From Cereibacter_A sp052244495 (GTDB lineage: Bacteria; Pseudomonadota; Alphaproteobacteria; Rhodobacterales; Rhodobacteraceae): DNA of 64,000 nucleotides. The position numbers and the translations under genes are program-made. The DNA lies in the NCBI GenBank assembly GCA_052244495.1, contig JBQPXH010000001.1; one strand, given 5' to 3'. Under the pieces are notes generated by a model, which saw only the letters and a list, made by a program, of their open reading frames with translations, had not been told where the DNA came from and did no database searches. Shown one piece after another: positions 41,523 through 50,851 of this stretch; the stretch's first letter is position 1; each line of letters opens with the position of its first letter.

Positions 41523-42406
41523 TGGGCGCGGCAGAGCTTCATGCACATCTTGACAGCAGAGCCACGACGGTCTGCCGTTGCTGGGCCGTGACGCGGCGTG
41601 ACGGGCAGCGGTTCGGGTTCACGGATCACGACAGGGACCTGAGCTTCGGTGGCATTCTCTTCTGCGCCGAAACGGGCCTTACATCGTCGGCGCTGCACCA
41701 GACCACCGGGCTTTCGGTCGACAATGCCGAGACGGTGGGTGCCCTGTCTCATGCATCCGTCACGGAGGCCGATCTGTTGGCCGGACGTTTCGACGGCGCG
41801 GAGGTGCTGGCTTGGCTCGTCAACTGGGACGACGTGACCGAGAGACTGCTGCAGTTCCGCGGCTCGCTGGGCGAGATCACGCATGCAGGCGGCCGCTTTC
41901 GAGCGGAGTTGCGCGGGCTGACCGAGGCGCTGAACCAGCCCCAGGGACGGGTTTACCAGCGGGAATGTCAGGCCGTGCTCGGCGATGCGCGATGCCGGTG
42001 CGACCTGACCGCCGCGGCGTTCTCGATGGAACAGTCCGTGGTGGCCGTGGAGGAACGGCAGCATTTCCAGTTTGCAACCTCCGGCTCCTATCCCGATCGA
42101 TGGTTCGATCTCGGGCGGTTTGTGGTGCTGACCGGTTCGGCTGCGGGACTGATCAGGGTCGTGAAACATGACCGACGGGCTGGAGGCATCCGCAGGATCG
42201 AGCTGTGGGAGTCGCTTGGTGCGCCCATATCGGTCGGGGATCGGGTGCGGATCGAGGCCGGATGCGATCGACGCGCCGAAACCTGCCGGCTGAAATTCGG
42301 AAATATCAGTAACTTCCGAGGCTTTCCTCACCTTCCGGGCGAGGATTGGCTGAGCGCATATCCGTCTTCCGCAAAGGTGAATGACGGCGGGAGCCTCCGG
42401 GGATGA
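41522..42406 (+). CDS. GTA g13: baseplate hub protein (DUF2163/BR0599 type)
   Basis: 294 residues. N-terminal DUF2163 region (CRCWAVTRRDGQRFGFTDHD) and C-terminal BR0599-like domain. Clustered cysteines in RECQAVLGDARCRCDL and AGCDRRAETCRLKFGN match the iron-sulfur site reported for the hub of R. capsulatus GTA. Located between distal tail and peptidase genes, with overlaps at both ends. Confidence 0.93.
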   Translation: MGAAELHAHLDSRATTVCRCWAVTRRDGQRFGFTDHDRDLSFGGILFCAETGLTSSALHQTTGLSVDNAETVGALSHASVTEADLLAGRFDGAEVLAWLVNWDDVTERLLQFRGSLGEITHAGGRFRAELRGLTEALNQPQGRVYQRECQAVLGDARCRCDLTAAAFSMEQSVVAVEERQHFQFATSGSYPDRWFDLGRFVVLTGSAAGLIRVVKHDRRAGGIRRIELWESLGAPISVGDRVRIEAGCDRRAETCRLKFGNISNFRGFPHLPGEDWLSAYPSSAKVNDGGSLRG

Positions 42407-42843
42407 GAGGGGCAGACGTCGTTGCCGAGGCTCGGGCCTGGATCGGCACACCCTATGTGCATCAGGCCTCGACCCGAGGTGCGGGGGCGGATTGCCTGGG
42501 GCTGCTTCGGGGCGTTTGGCGTGCTCTGCTCGGGCCGGAGCCGGCCGATCCTCCGGCCTATACGCCGGACTGGTCCGAACCGTCGGGTGAGGAGCGGCTG
42601 ATGGAGGCCTGCGACCGCTGGCTCTGCCGCAAGCCGCTCGCTTCCGAGGCGGAGGGGGACGTCCTCCTCTTCCGGATGCGGGCCGATGCCGTAGCAAAGC
42701 ATCTCGGCATTCTGGTCAGGACCGGCCCGGACGCCGGTTTCGTTCACGCCTATTGCGGGCACGGCGTCGTGGAAAGCCCGCTGTCACAGCCCTGGGCCTG
42801 TCGGCTCGCGGCTCGCTACGCATTTCCGGAAAGGACGGATTGA
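42403..42843 (+). CDS. GTA g14: NlpC/P60 cell-wall peptidase
   Basis: 146 residues, C40-type cysteine peptidase that probably opens peptidoglycan during GTA DNA entry. Catalytic Cys lies in GADCLGLLRG near residue 31, catalytic His in AVAKHLGILV. The family start IGTPYVHQAS is clear. Overlaps g13 by 4 bases and g15 by one. Confidence 0.94.
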   Translation: MRGADVVAEARAWIGTPYVHQASTRGAGADCLGLLRGVWRALLGPEPADPPAYTPDWSEPSGEERLMEACDRWLCRKPLASEAEGDVLLFRMRADAVAKHLGILVRTGPDAGFVHAYCGHGVVESPLSQPWACRLAARYAFPERTD

Positions 42844-45800
42844 TGGCAACGCTTCTGCTGGCGGCCGCCGGATCGGCAGTCGGTGCGGGTTTTGGTGGCA
42901 CGGTTCTTGGCTTGACCGGTGCGGTGATCGGCAGGGCGGTTGGAGCGACGCTGGGCCAGCTGATCGATCAGCGTCTGATGGGGACCGGATCGCAGACCGT
43001 GCGCACCGGCCGCGTGGAGCGCTTCCGGCTGATGGGAGCAGGCGAGGGCGCGGCGGTAGCCCAGATCTTCGGGCGCAACCGGATCGCGGGGCAGGTGATC
43101 TGGTCGTCGCGCTTCCTTGAGAGCCAGTCGGAGAGCAGCAGCGGCGGCAAGGGTGGCGGTCCCAGGAGCACGGTGATCAGCTATTCCTATTCCGTGAGCC
43201 TCGCCATCGCGCTTTGCGAAGGCGAGATCCTCCGCATCGGGCGGATATGGGCCGACGGGGCCGAAATTGCGCCCGGGTCCCTCAACCTGCGGCTATACCG
43301 CGGGACCGAGGACCAGCTTGCCGATCCGAAGATCGAAGCGGTCGAAGGTGCGGGCCGCGCTCCGGCCTATCGAGGGATCGCCTATGTGGTGATCGAGGAC
43401 CTGCAACTGGAGGCCTACGGCAACAGGGTTCCGCAATTCTCGTTCGAGGTCATGCGTGCCGCGCAGGGAACGCTCGCCGAACGCGTAACGAACCTGCAGC
43501 AGGCGGTGAAGGGGGTGGCGATGATCCCCGGCTCGGGCGAATATGCGCTGGCGACCAGCAGGCTCGGCTACAGCTATGGACCGGGCGAGGGCGAGACCGC
43601 GAACGTCCATTCGGGCTCGGGGCAGAGCGATTTCCTCACCTCGCTCGATCAGCTGACGGGAGAGTTGCCGGACTGCCGCTCGGTCTCGCTGGTCGTGTCG
43701 TGGTTCGGCAGCGACCTGAGATGTGGGGATTGCGAGATCCGCCCCAAGGTCGAGCAGCGCGAGTTCGATGCCTCGAAGATGGCCTGGCGGGCAGGCGGAA
43801 TCGGCAGGGCAGAGGCGGAACTCGTCGGCAGGATCGACGATCGGCCGGTCTATGGAGGAACGCCTGCGGATGGTTCGGTCATCGAGGCCATACAGGCGCT
43901 GAAAGCGGCGGATCGCTCGGTCCTCTATTATCCATTCATCCTGATGGACCAGCTGCCCGGCAATGCGCTGGCGGATCCCTGGACAGGAGGGTCCAGCCAG
44001 CCGGTCCTGCCGTGGCGTGGTCGGATCACGCTGTCCGAGGCGCCCGGTCAACCCGCAAGTCCCGACCGAACGGCGGCGGCCAGGGAAGAAGTGGCCGCCT
44101 TCTTCGGAAGTGCGGAGCCCGGAGACTTCCGGTTGGATGAAGGACGCGTCGAATATGACGGTCCGGACGAATGGCGCTACCGGCGCTTCATTCTGCACGC
44201 AGCCTGGCTTTGCAAGTTGGCAGGCGGGGTGGATGCCTTCTGCATCGGCTCGGAAATGCGTGGCGTCACGCAGATCCGCGGCGCGGGCGACAGCTTTCCG
44301 GCGGTCGCGGAGCTGCGGAGGCTCGCGGCGGACGTGCGGAGCATCCTCGGCAGCGGGGTGAAGATCGGCTATGCGGCGGACTGGTCGGAATGGTTCGGAT
44401 ACCACATGGACGGGAACATCTACTTCCATCTGGACCCGCTCTGGGCAGACGACAACATCGACTTCATTGGAATCGACAACTACATGCCGCTGTCGGACTG
44501 GCGGGTGGGCGAGGCTCACGCGGACGCCTCGTGGGGCTCGATCCACAACCTCGACTATCTGAAGTCAAATGTGGCCGGCGGAGAAGGCTACGACTGGTAC
44601 TATGCCGACGAGGCAGGTGCACTGGCGCAGGATCGGCTGCCGATAGCCGATGGAGCCTTCGACGAGTCCTGGATCTTCCGCTGCAAGGACCTGAAGAACT
44701 GGTGGTCGCTTCCGCACCATGACAGGATCGCCGGCGTGCGGCAGCAGCAGCCGACGGCCTGGGTGCCGCGTTCCAAGCCCATATGGTTCACGGAATACGG
44801 CTGTCCGGCGCTCGATCTCGGGACGAACCAGCCGAACCTCTTCCTTGATCCGAAGAGCTCCGAGTCATCGCTGCCGAGGGGGTCCACCGGGCGTCGCGAC
44901 GACGCTATCGCGATGAACTACATCCGTGCGATGGCCGAGTACTGGGCGGAGGAGAGCAACAACCCTCTGTCGACGAGCTACGGCGGACGGATGGTGGACT
45001 TGAGCCGGGCTCATGTGTGGGCCTGGGACGCACGGCCGTTTCCAGCCTTTCCGGCGCTGTTGGAGGTCTGGAGCGACGGCGACAACTATGCGCATGGCCA
45101 CTGGCTGAACGGTCGCGCGACGTCGCAGCCGCTCGCGTCGGTCGTGTCCGAAATCTGCGAGCGTTCCGGGGTGACGGCGATCGACGTCTCGGGTCTTCAT
45201 GGCGTCGTTCGGGGCTATGGGCTCGCCGAGGTGGATACCGCCCGCGCCGCCCTGCAACCCCTGATGCTGGCTTACGGCTTCGAGGCGCTGGAGCGCGACG
45301 GCACATTGATCTTCCGCATGCGCGAGGGACGTGCGACCGCTGTCCTGGCGGTCGAGGATCTCGTTCAGTCGGACGAACTCGAGGGAGCGGTCGAACTGGT
45401 GCGCGCAGCCGAAGTCGAGACAGCCGGCCGAGTGCGACTGGGCTTTCTGGAAGCAGAGGGCGACTACGAGGCGCGACAGGTCGAGGCTGCCTTTCCGGAC
45501 GAGGCAACCTTCGCAGTCTCGCAGTCGGAAGTGCCACTCGTGCTCACATCGGCCGAAGCGAGGGGGACCGTCGAACGGTGGTTGGCAGAATCGCGCGTGG
45601 CGCGCGACAGCCTTCGGCTGGCCTTGCCACGCTCCCTGCTCAGGTTGGGGGCGGGTGACGTGCTGGAACTCGACGGAAGGCGATACCGGATCGACCGGCT
45701 CGAGCAGGCGGAAGGGCAGCTTGCCGAGGCGGTGCGGGTCGAGGCCGGCATCTATCAGCCGGCGGACATGGCAGAGGAACGCCCGCCGGCGAGGCGTGTC

Positions 45801-46745
45801 TCGACATCCGTCGTCCCGGTCCAACCGATCTTCCTCGATTTGCCGATGATGGCTGGCGATGAAGTCGCGCATGAACCGTATGTGGCGGTTGCGGCAATGC
45901 CCTGGCCGGGGCGGGTCGCCGTCTGGAGTTCGACGCAGGATGCCGGATACCGGCTGAACCGTCTCGTGACAGCCGCGGCGACCGTCGGTGTGACGCAGAC
46001 GGCGATGCGGGCGGCGCCTGCCGGCCGTTGGGATCTGGGCGAGGCATTGCGTGTGAAGCTGCAGGGGCCGCCTCTGGCGTCGGCCTCCGAGCTCGAGGTG
46101 CTCAACGGCGCGAACGTCATGGCCATCGGCGATGGCTCGGCGGATGGGTGGGAACTCTTCCAGTTCGCTGAAGCCCGTCTGGTCGCGCCCCGCACCTGGG
46201 AGTTGTCCCGCAGGCTGCGCGGTCGGGCCGGGACGGACGGGGTGATGCCGGGCGTCTGGCCGGCAGGCAGTACCGTCGTGATGATCAACAAGGCACTTGT
46301 CCAGCTTCAGATGCCGCTGGCCGACCGCAACCTGCCTCGCCACTACCGCACTGGGGTTGCTACAAGGGGATATGACGATACCGACGTCATCCATCGGGTC
46401 GAGGCCTTTGGCGGCGTCGGCATGAGGCCCTATGCTCCGGTGCATCTGACTTCCGAACGCGATGCCGGCGACATCACTTTCAGATGGATCCGGCGAACGC
46501 GGACGGACGGCGATAGCTGGGAAGGGCGCGAGGTGCCGCTTGGGGAAGGGGCGGAGCTGTATCTCGTCCGCGTCCTGTCGCAGGGCCGCACGTGCAGGAG
46601 GGTGGAGGTGACGCAGCCTTTCTGGACCTATACGGCGGCGGCGCAGGCAGCCGATGGGATCTCGGGCTCGTTCACCGTCGGTGTGGCGCAGGTTTCGGAC
46701 AGTTTCGGGCCGGGGCCATTCCGCAGCATCATGGCAAGTGCCTGA
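42843..46745 (+). CDS. GTA g15: host-recognition megatron protein
   Basis: 1300 residues, the largest GTA protein, forming the tail tip and carrying host-attachment functions. N-terminal glycine-rich hydrophobic stretch (VGAGFGGTVLGLTGAVIG), a phage-tail region, then a TIM-barrel-like glycosidase domain around residues 430-760 (FCIGSEMRG, IGIDNYMPLSDW, WFTEYGCPALDLG). C-terminal beta domains follow. ATG at 42843 overlaps the g14 stop. Last structural gene of the cluster and intact. Confidence 0.95.
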   Translation: MATLLLAAAGSAVGAGFGGTVLGLTGAVIGRAVGATLGQLIDQRLMGTGSQTVRTGRVERFRLMGAGEGAAVAQIFGRNRIAGQVIWSSRFLESQSESSSGGKGGGPRSTVISYSYSVSLAIALCEGEILRIGRIWADGAEIAPGSLNLRLYRGTEDQLADPKIEAVEGAGRAPAYRGIAYVVIEDLQLEAYGNRVPQFSFEVMRAAQGTLAERVTNLQQAVKGVAMIPGSGEYALATSRLGYSYGPGEGETANVHSGSGQSDFLTSLDQLTGELPDCRSVSLVVSWFGSDLRCGDCEIRPKVEQREFDASKMAWRAGGIGRAEAELVGRIDDRPVYGGTPADGSVIEAIQALKAADRSVLYYPFILMDQLPGNALADPWTGGSSQPVLPWRGRITLSEAPGQPASPDRTAAAREEVAAFFGSAEPGDFRLDEGRVEYDGPDEWRYRRFILHAAWLCKLAGGVDAFCIGSEMRGVTQIRGAGDSFPAVAELRRLAADVRSILGSGVKIGYAADWSEWFGYHMDGNIYFHLDPLWADDNIDFIGIDNYMPLSDWRVGEAHADASWGSIHNLDYLKSNVAGGEGYDWYYADEAGALAQDRLPIADGAFDESWIFRCKDLKNWWSLPHHDRIAGVRQQQPTAWVPRSKPIWFTEYGCPALDLGTNQPNLFLDPKSSESSLPRGSTGRRDDAIAMNYIRAMAEYWAEESNNPLSTSYGGRMVDLSRAHVWAWDARPFPAFPALLEVWSDGDNYAHGHWLNGRATSQPLASVVSEICERSGVTAIDVSGLHGVVRGYGLAEVDTARAALQPLMLAYGFEALERDGTLIFRMREGRATAVLAVEDLVQSDELEGAVELVRAAEVETAGRVRLGFLEAEGDYEARQVEAAFPDEATFAVSQSEVPLVLTSAEARGTVERWLAESRVARDSLRLALPRSLLRLGAGDVLELDGRRYRIDRLEQAEGQLAEAVRVEAGIYQPADMAEERPPARRVSTSVVPVQPIFLDLPMMAGDEVAHEPYVAVAAMPWPGRVAVWSSTQDAGYRLNRLVTAAATVGVTQTAMRAAPAGRWDLGEALRVKLQGPPLASASELEVLNGANVMAIGDGSADGWELFQFAEARLVAPRTWELSRRLRGRAGTDGVMPGVWPAGSTVVMINKALVQLQMPLADRNLPRHYRTGVATRGYDDTDVIHRVEAFGGVGMRPYAPVHLTSERDAGDITFRWIRRTRTDGDSWEGREVPLGEGAELYLVRVLSQGRTCRRVEVTQPFWTYTAAAQAADGISGSFTVGVAQVSDSFGPGPFRSIMASA

Positions 46746-46748
46746 CCC

Positions 46749-47162
46749 ATGCGGCGGGTGCTTCTGGCGGACCTGCTTGCGGTCGCGGGCTGGCTGGCGC
46801 CGATGCCGCCCGACATTCGGCCGGCGCGTCTTGCCGGGCTGATCGAGCGGGCGCATCTGGCACACAAGGTGTCGCGGCGGCTCGGGCATCCGCATGCCGC
46901 CTGGGGCAACGGGTGCCTCACCTCCGCCCTGTCGGGCCTTCCGCATGTCGCGGAGGGTGTGGGGCCCGATCCCGAGTATCTCGACTCGCTCGCCCTCGCC
47001 GCAGGCGTCATCGCGGAGCGCATCCGACGCGGGAGGGTGCGTCGGATGAAGGTCGACCCGTCGACGGCTGCCGAAGCGGCCGTCAGGTGCCCACCGAAAC
47101 GGCAGGCTTCATCTTTTCGCGGAGCGCTGCCTGCCGGGCACTTTCCCTGTCGGAGGGAATGA
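46749..47162 (+). CDS. small protein of unknown function downstream of GTA g15
   Basis: 137 residues starting 3 bases after g15, so probably cotranscribed with the GTA genes. The first 90 residues look folded and helical (LLADLLAVAGWLAPMPP, LIERAHLAHKVSRRLG, LALAAGVIAERIRRG). The Arg/Pro-rich tail looks less ordered. No family recognised. It could be a late accessory of the GTA or a cysE-linked gene. Confidence 0.6.
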   Translation: MRRVLLADLLAVAGWLAPMPPDIRPARLAGLIERAHLAHKVSRRLGHPHAAWGNGCLTSALSGLPHVAEGVGPDPEYLDSLALAAGVIAERIRRGRVRRMKVDPSTAAEAAVRCPPKRQASSFRGALPAGHFPCRRE

Positions 47163-47202
47163 CTATGTGTTACTCTCGCCAGGACGAGGAAAGGACGCTG
47201 CG

Positions 47203-48009
47203 ATGGCTGAGGCAAGACCCCGTGTCACGACCGTGGACCCGGTCTGGCAACGTATTGTCGAAGAAGGCCATGCCGCCATTCTTGCCGAGCCTCTGCTGGG
47301 CGGGCTCGTCCATTCCAGCCTCCTGCATCATCCGTCCATGGAACGCGCGCTTGCCTACCGCTTCTCGCTGAAGCTGGCCTCGGGCGAGATGAGCGAGCAG
47401 ATCCTGCGCGAGATTGCGGACGAGGCCTATGCCTCGGATCCCGAGCTCGGGCAGATGGCGCGGGCCGACATGGTCGCAGTCTACGAGCGCGATCCCGCGT
47501 GCCACCGCTTCATCCAGCCGATCCTGTTCTTCAAGGGTTATCAGGCCGTGCAGGCCTACCGCGTGGGTCACTGGCTCTGGACCAACGGGCGCCAGGATCT
47601 CGCCTATTTCGTCCAGATGAGGGTGTCCGAGTCCTTCGGCGTCGACATCCATCCGGCGGCGCGCGTCGGGCGCGGAGTGATGATCGACCACGCGCATTCC
47701 ATCGTGATCGGCGAAACCGCAGTCGTGGGCGACAACGTCTCCATGCTCCATTCGGTCACCCTCGGCGGCACCGGCAAGGAGGATGGCGACCGCCATCCGA
47801 AGATCGGCAACGGCGTGCTGATCGGGGCAGGCGCAAAGGTGCTGGGCAATATCCATGTGGGCCATTGCAGCCGGATCGCGGCGGGCTCGGTGGTGCTGCA
47901 GGACGTGCCGCCCTGCACCACGGTGGCCGGAGTTCCGGCCCGTGTCGTGGGCGAGGCCGGTTGTGCGCAACCCGCCGTGACGATGGACCACCTGCTCGTC
48001 GGCAACTGA
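47203..48009 (+). CDS. cysE: serine O-acetyltransferase
   Basis: Makes O-acetylserine for cysteine synthesis. 268 residues: a helical N-terminal domain (WQRIVEEGHAAILAEP, HPSMERALAYRFSLKL) and a left-handed hexapeptide-repeat C-terminus with DIHPAARVGRG, MIDHAHSIVIGET and LHSVTLGGTGKEDGDRHP. The ATG at 47203 follows GAGGAAAGGA. A strong terminator follows 25 bases after the stop. Confidence 0.96.
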   Translation: MAEARPRVTTVDPVWQRIVEEGHAAILAEPLLGGLVHSSLLHHPSMERALAYRFSLKLASGEMSEQILREIADEAYASDPELGQMARADMVAVYERDPACHRFIQPILFFKGYQAVQAYRVGHWLWTNGRQDLAYFVQMRVSESFGVDIHPAARVGRGVMIDHAHSIVIGETAVVGDNVSMLHSVTLGGTGKEDGDRHPKIGNGVLIGAGAKVLGNIHVGHCSRIAAGSVVLQDVPPCTTVAGVPARVVGEAGCAQPAVTMDHLLVGN

Positions 48010-48033
48010 GCATCCGGCGAATACGATGCCCGA

Positions 48034-48067
48034 GGGCCGATCCTGACGGATCGGCCCTTTTCCTTTT
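48034..48067 (+). terminator. intrinsic terminator after cysE
   Basis: Perfect 10-bp stem GGGCCGATCC (48034-48043) with GGATCGGCCC (48048-48057), loop TGAC, then TTTTCCTTTTT. It lies between cysE and the converging pdhC gene. Confidence 0.92.
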
Positions 48068-48126
48068 TGCCACTCGGTCGGCGCGACGGGATCCTGCACG
48101 AGGCAGGATCGCAGTGCGCCGGACGG

Positions 48127-49437
48127 TCACGCCAGCATGGCGATCGGGTTCTCGAGGTTTTCCACGATGGCCTTCAGGAACTCGGCCCCCAGCGCGCCGT
48201 CGATCACGCGGTGATCGACGGACAGCGTCATCGACATCATCGTGGCCGTGCCGATCGCGCCATCCTTGCCGACTACGGGCTTCCGAATGCCGGCGCCCAC
48301 CGCGAGGATCGAGCCGTGCGGCGGGTTGATCACCGCATCGAAGTTCTCGACCCCGAACATCCCGAGGTTCGAGATCGCGAAGCTGCCGCCCTGATACTCG
48401 TGCGGGGCAAGCTTCTTTGACCGGGCGCGGGCTGCAAGGTCCTTCATCTCGGCCGAAAGTGCAGAGAGCGTCTTGGCGTGTGCGTCGCGCAGCACCGGGG
48501 TGAAGAGACCGCCTTCGATGGCGACGGCCACCGCCACATCCGACGGCTTCAGCCGCAGGATGCGGTCTCCGGCCCAGACGGCATTCGCGTTCGGCACCTG
48601 CTGCAGCGCCACCGCACAGGCCTTGATGATGAAGTCGTTGACCGAGAGCTTCACGCCCCGCCCCTCGAGCTTGGCGTTCAACTCTGCCCGGAAGGCCATC
48701 AGCGCATCCAGCGCCACCTCGCGGCGGAGGTAGAAGTGCGGGATGGTCTGCTTGGCCTCGGTCAGCCGCGCGGCGATGGTCTTGCGCATGCCGTCGAGGG
48801 TGACCTCCTCATAGTCCCGATCCGCGAAGATCTTCGCCACCGAAGCCGCAGAGGCGGCGGGCGGCGTGATCGGCGCGGCAGCGGAGGCCGGGGCCTCGGC
48901 CCGCGGCGCTGCGGCCTCGGCCGCTGGCGCGGAGGCAGGCGTGGCGCCCTCCACATCGGCCTTCACGATCCGGCCATGCGGCCCCGATCCCTTGAGCGAT
49001 GAGAGGTCGAGACCCTTGTCCTTTGCAATGCGACGGGCGAGCGGCGAGGCGAAGATGCGGCTGCCGTCCGAGGCCTGAGTTGCCGCCGCGGCCGGGGCAG
49101 GGGCGGCCTTGGGCGCTTCCTGTGCGGGCGCCGCGGCGTCGGCGGGCTTCTCGGGCGCCGGCACCTTCTCGGCCGAGACCGTGTCGGCGCTTTCGCCCTC
49201 TTCCACCAGCACGGCGATGGGCGTGTTGACCTTCACGCCCGCAGTGCCCTCGGCGATCAGGATCTTGCCGAGGATGCCCTCGTCGACGGCCTCGAACTCC
49301 ATTGTGGCCTTGTCGGTCTCGATCTCGGCGATGATGTCGCCCGAGCGGACCTCATCCCCTTCCTTCTTCAGCCATTTCGCGAGCGTCCCCTCTTCCATCG
49401 TCGGAGACAGCGCGGGCATCAGGATCTCGGTTGCCAT
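48127..49437 (-). CDS. pdhC: pyruvate dehydrogenase E2, dihydrolipoamide acetyltransferase
   Basis: Core of the pyruvate dehydrogenase complex; moves the acetyl group to CoA. 436 residues: N-terminal lipoyl domain with the lipoyl lysine in EIETDKATMEFEA, an Ala/Pro linker, a peripheral-subunit-binding domain (ASPLARRIAKDKGLDLSSL), a second linker, and the catalytic domain ending with SVDHRVIDGALGAEF (active His). Ends the pdhA-pdhB-pdhC operon. Confidence 0.97.
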   Translation of the reverse strand: MATEILMPALSPTMEEGTLAKWLKKEGDEVRSGDIIAEIETDKATMEFEAVDEGILGKILIAEGTAGVKVNTPIAVLVEEGESADTVSAEKVPAPEKPADAAAPAQEAPKAAPAPAAAATQASDGSRIFASPLARRIAKDKGLDLSSLKGSGPHGRIVKADVEGATPASAPAAEAAAPRAEAPASAAAPITPPAASAASVAKIFADRDYEEVTLDGMRKTIAARLTEAKQTIPHFYLRREVALDALMAFRAELNAKLEGRGVKLSVNDFIIKACAVALQQVPNANAVWAGDRILRLKPSDVAVAVAIEGGLFTPVLRDAHAKTLSALSAEMKDLAARARSKKLAPHEYQGGSFAISNLGMFGVENFDAVINPPHGSILAVGAGIRKPVVGKDGAIGTATMMSMTLSVDHRVIDGALGAEFLKAIVENLENPIAMLA

Positions 49438-49447
49438 GGGCTTCTCC

Positions 49448-50839
49448 TCAGCGGTAGCAGACGGATTTCGCGGCCTCGACCACTTCGGCCGTGGTGATCA
49501 GCGCGTGCTTCTCGAGGTTCGCCGCATAGGGCATCGGCACGTCCTTGCCGGCCAGGTTCAGCACCGGCGCATCGAGCCAGTCGAAGGCCTGCTGCATGAT
49601 CGTGGCGGCGAGATGGTTGCCGATGGAGCCGACCGGCCAGCCCTCCTCGACGGTGATGCAGCGGTTGGTCTTCTTCACCGAGTCGATCACCGTCTCGTAG
49701 TCGATGGGGCGCAGCGTGCGCAGGTCGATCACCTCGGCCGAGATGCCTTCCTGAGCCAGCTTGTCCGCCGCCTCCAGCGCATAGGTCATGCCGATGCCGA
49801 AGGAGACAATGGTGACGTCCGTCCCCTCGCGCCAGATCCGGGCCTTGCCGAAGGGGATCGCGAAATCGTCCATCACCGGCACCTCGAAGGACCGGCCGTA
49901 GAGGATCTCGTTCTCGAGGAAGATGACCGGGTTCGGGTCCCGGATCGCGGTCTTAAGGAGACCCTTCGCATCCGCGGCCGAATAGGGCATCACGACCTTG
50001 AGGCCGGGAATCTGCGCATACCAGGCGGCATAATCCTGGCTGTGCTGGGCGCCCACGCGCGCGGCGGCGCCGTTTGGGCCGCGGAACACGATCGGGCAAC
50101 CCATCTGGCCGCCCGACATGTAGAGCGTCTTGGCCGCCGAGTTGATGATCTGGTCGATCGCCTGCATCGCGAAGTTGAAGGTCATGAACTCGACGATGGG
50201 CCGCAGGCCCGCGAAGGCGGCGCCCACCGCCAGACCGGCAAATCCGTGCTCGGTGATCGGCGTGTCCACCACGCGCTTGGCGCCGAATTCGTCGAGCAGC
50301 CCCTGGCTGATCTTGTAGGCGCCCTGATACTCGCCGACCTCCTCGCCCATCAGGAAGACCTCGCCGTCCCGGCGCATCTCCTCGGCCATTGCCTCGCGGA
50401 GCGCCTCGCGCACCGTCATGGTCTTCATCTGCGTGCCTTCGGGCCAGTCGGGCGAGCGGTCGCGCTTGCCGGGCACCGAGGCCCCGGGCGAGGAGACGAG
50501 CGGCTCGTCCGCGGCCTTGCCTTCCGTGGACTCGGCGGGCTCGGGCTGCTTCTCCTTCTGGGTCGCGACCGGTGCCTTGACGTCCTCGGCGCTTTCGCCT
50601 TCCTCGACGAGGACGGCGATGGGCGTGTTCACCTTCACGCCCGCGGTGCCCTCGGCGATCAGGATCTTGCCGACCGTGCCTTCGTCCACCGCTTCGAATT
50701 CCATCGTCGCCTTGTCGGTCTCGATCTCGGCGATGATCTGGCCGGACTTGACCGCGTCGCCTTCCTTCACGAGCCACTTGGCGAGCGTCCCTTCCTCCAT
50801 GGTCGGGGACAGGGCGGGCATCAGAACCTGGGTTGCCAT
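49448..50839 (-). CDS. pdhB: pyruvate dehydrogenase E1 beta with N-terminal lipoyl domain
   Basis: Beta subunit of the decarboxylating E1. 463 residues, longer than a plain E1 beta because residues 1-80 form a lipoyl domain (EIETDKATMEFEA) almost identical to that of PdhC. An Ala/Glu linker and then the transketolase-like body (REALREAMAEEMRRDGEVF; TPITEHGFAGLAVGAAFAG) follow. Lipoylated E1 beta is known from several alphaproteobacteria. It lies 10 bases before pdhC. Confidence 0.97.
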   Translation of the reverse strand: MATQVLMPALSPTMEEGTLAKWLVKEGDAVKSGQIIAEIETDKATMEFEAVDEGTVGKILIAEGTAGVKVNTPIAVLVEEGESAEDVKAPVATQKEKQPEPAESTEGKAADEPLVSSPGASVPGKRDRSPDWPEGTQMKTMTVREALREAMAEEMRRDGEVFLMGEEVGEYQGAYKISQGLLDEFGAKRVVDTPITEHGFAGLAVGAAFAGLRPIVEFMTFNFAMQAIDQIINSAAKTLYMSGGQMGCPIVFRGPNGAAARVGAQHSQDYAAWYAQIPGLKVVMPYSAADAKGLLKTAIRDPNPVIFLENEILYGRSFEVPVMDDFAIPFGKARIWREGTDVTIVSFGIGMTYALEAADKLAQEGISAEVIDLRTLRPIDYETVIDSVKKTNRCITVEEGWPVGSIGNHLAATIMQQAFDWLDAPVLNLAGKDVPMPYAANLEKHALITTAEVVEAAKSVCYR

Positions 50840-50851
50840 GCGTCGTTCTCC

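Noticed and set aside
32963..46745. Prophage
   Set aside because: There is no integrase, repressor, replication or lysis gene and no attachment sites; gene content and order are those of a gene transfer agent.
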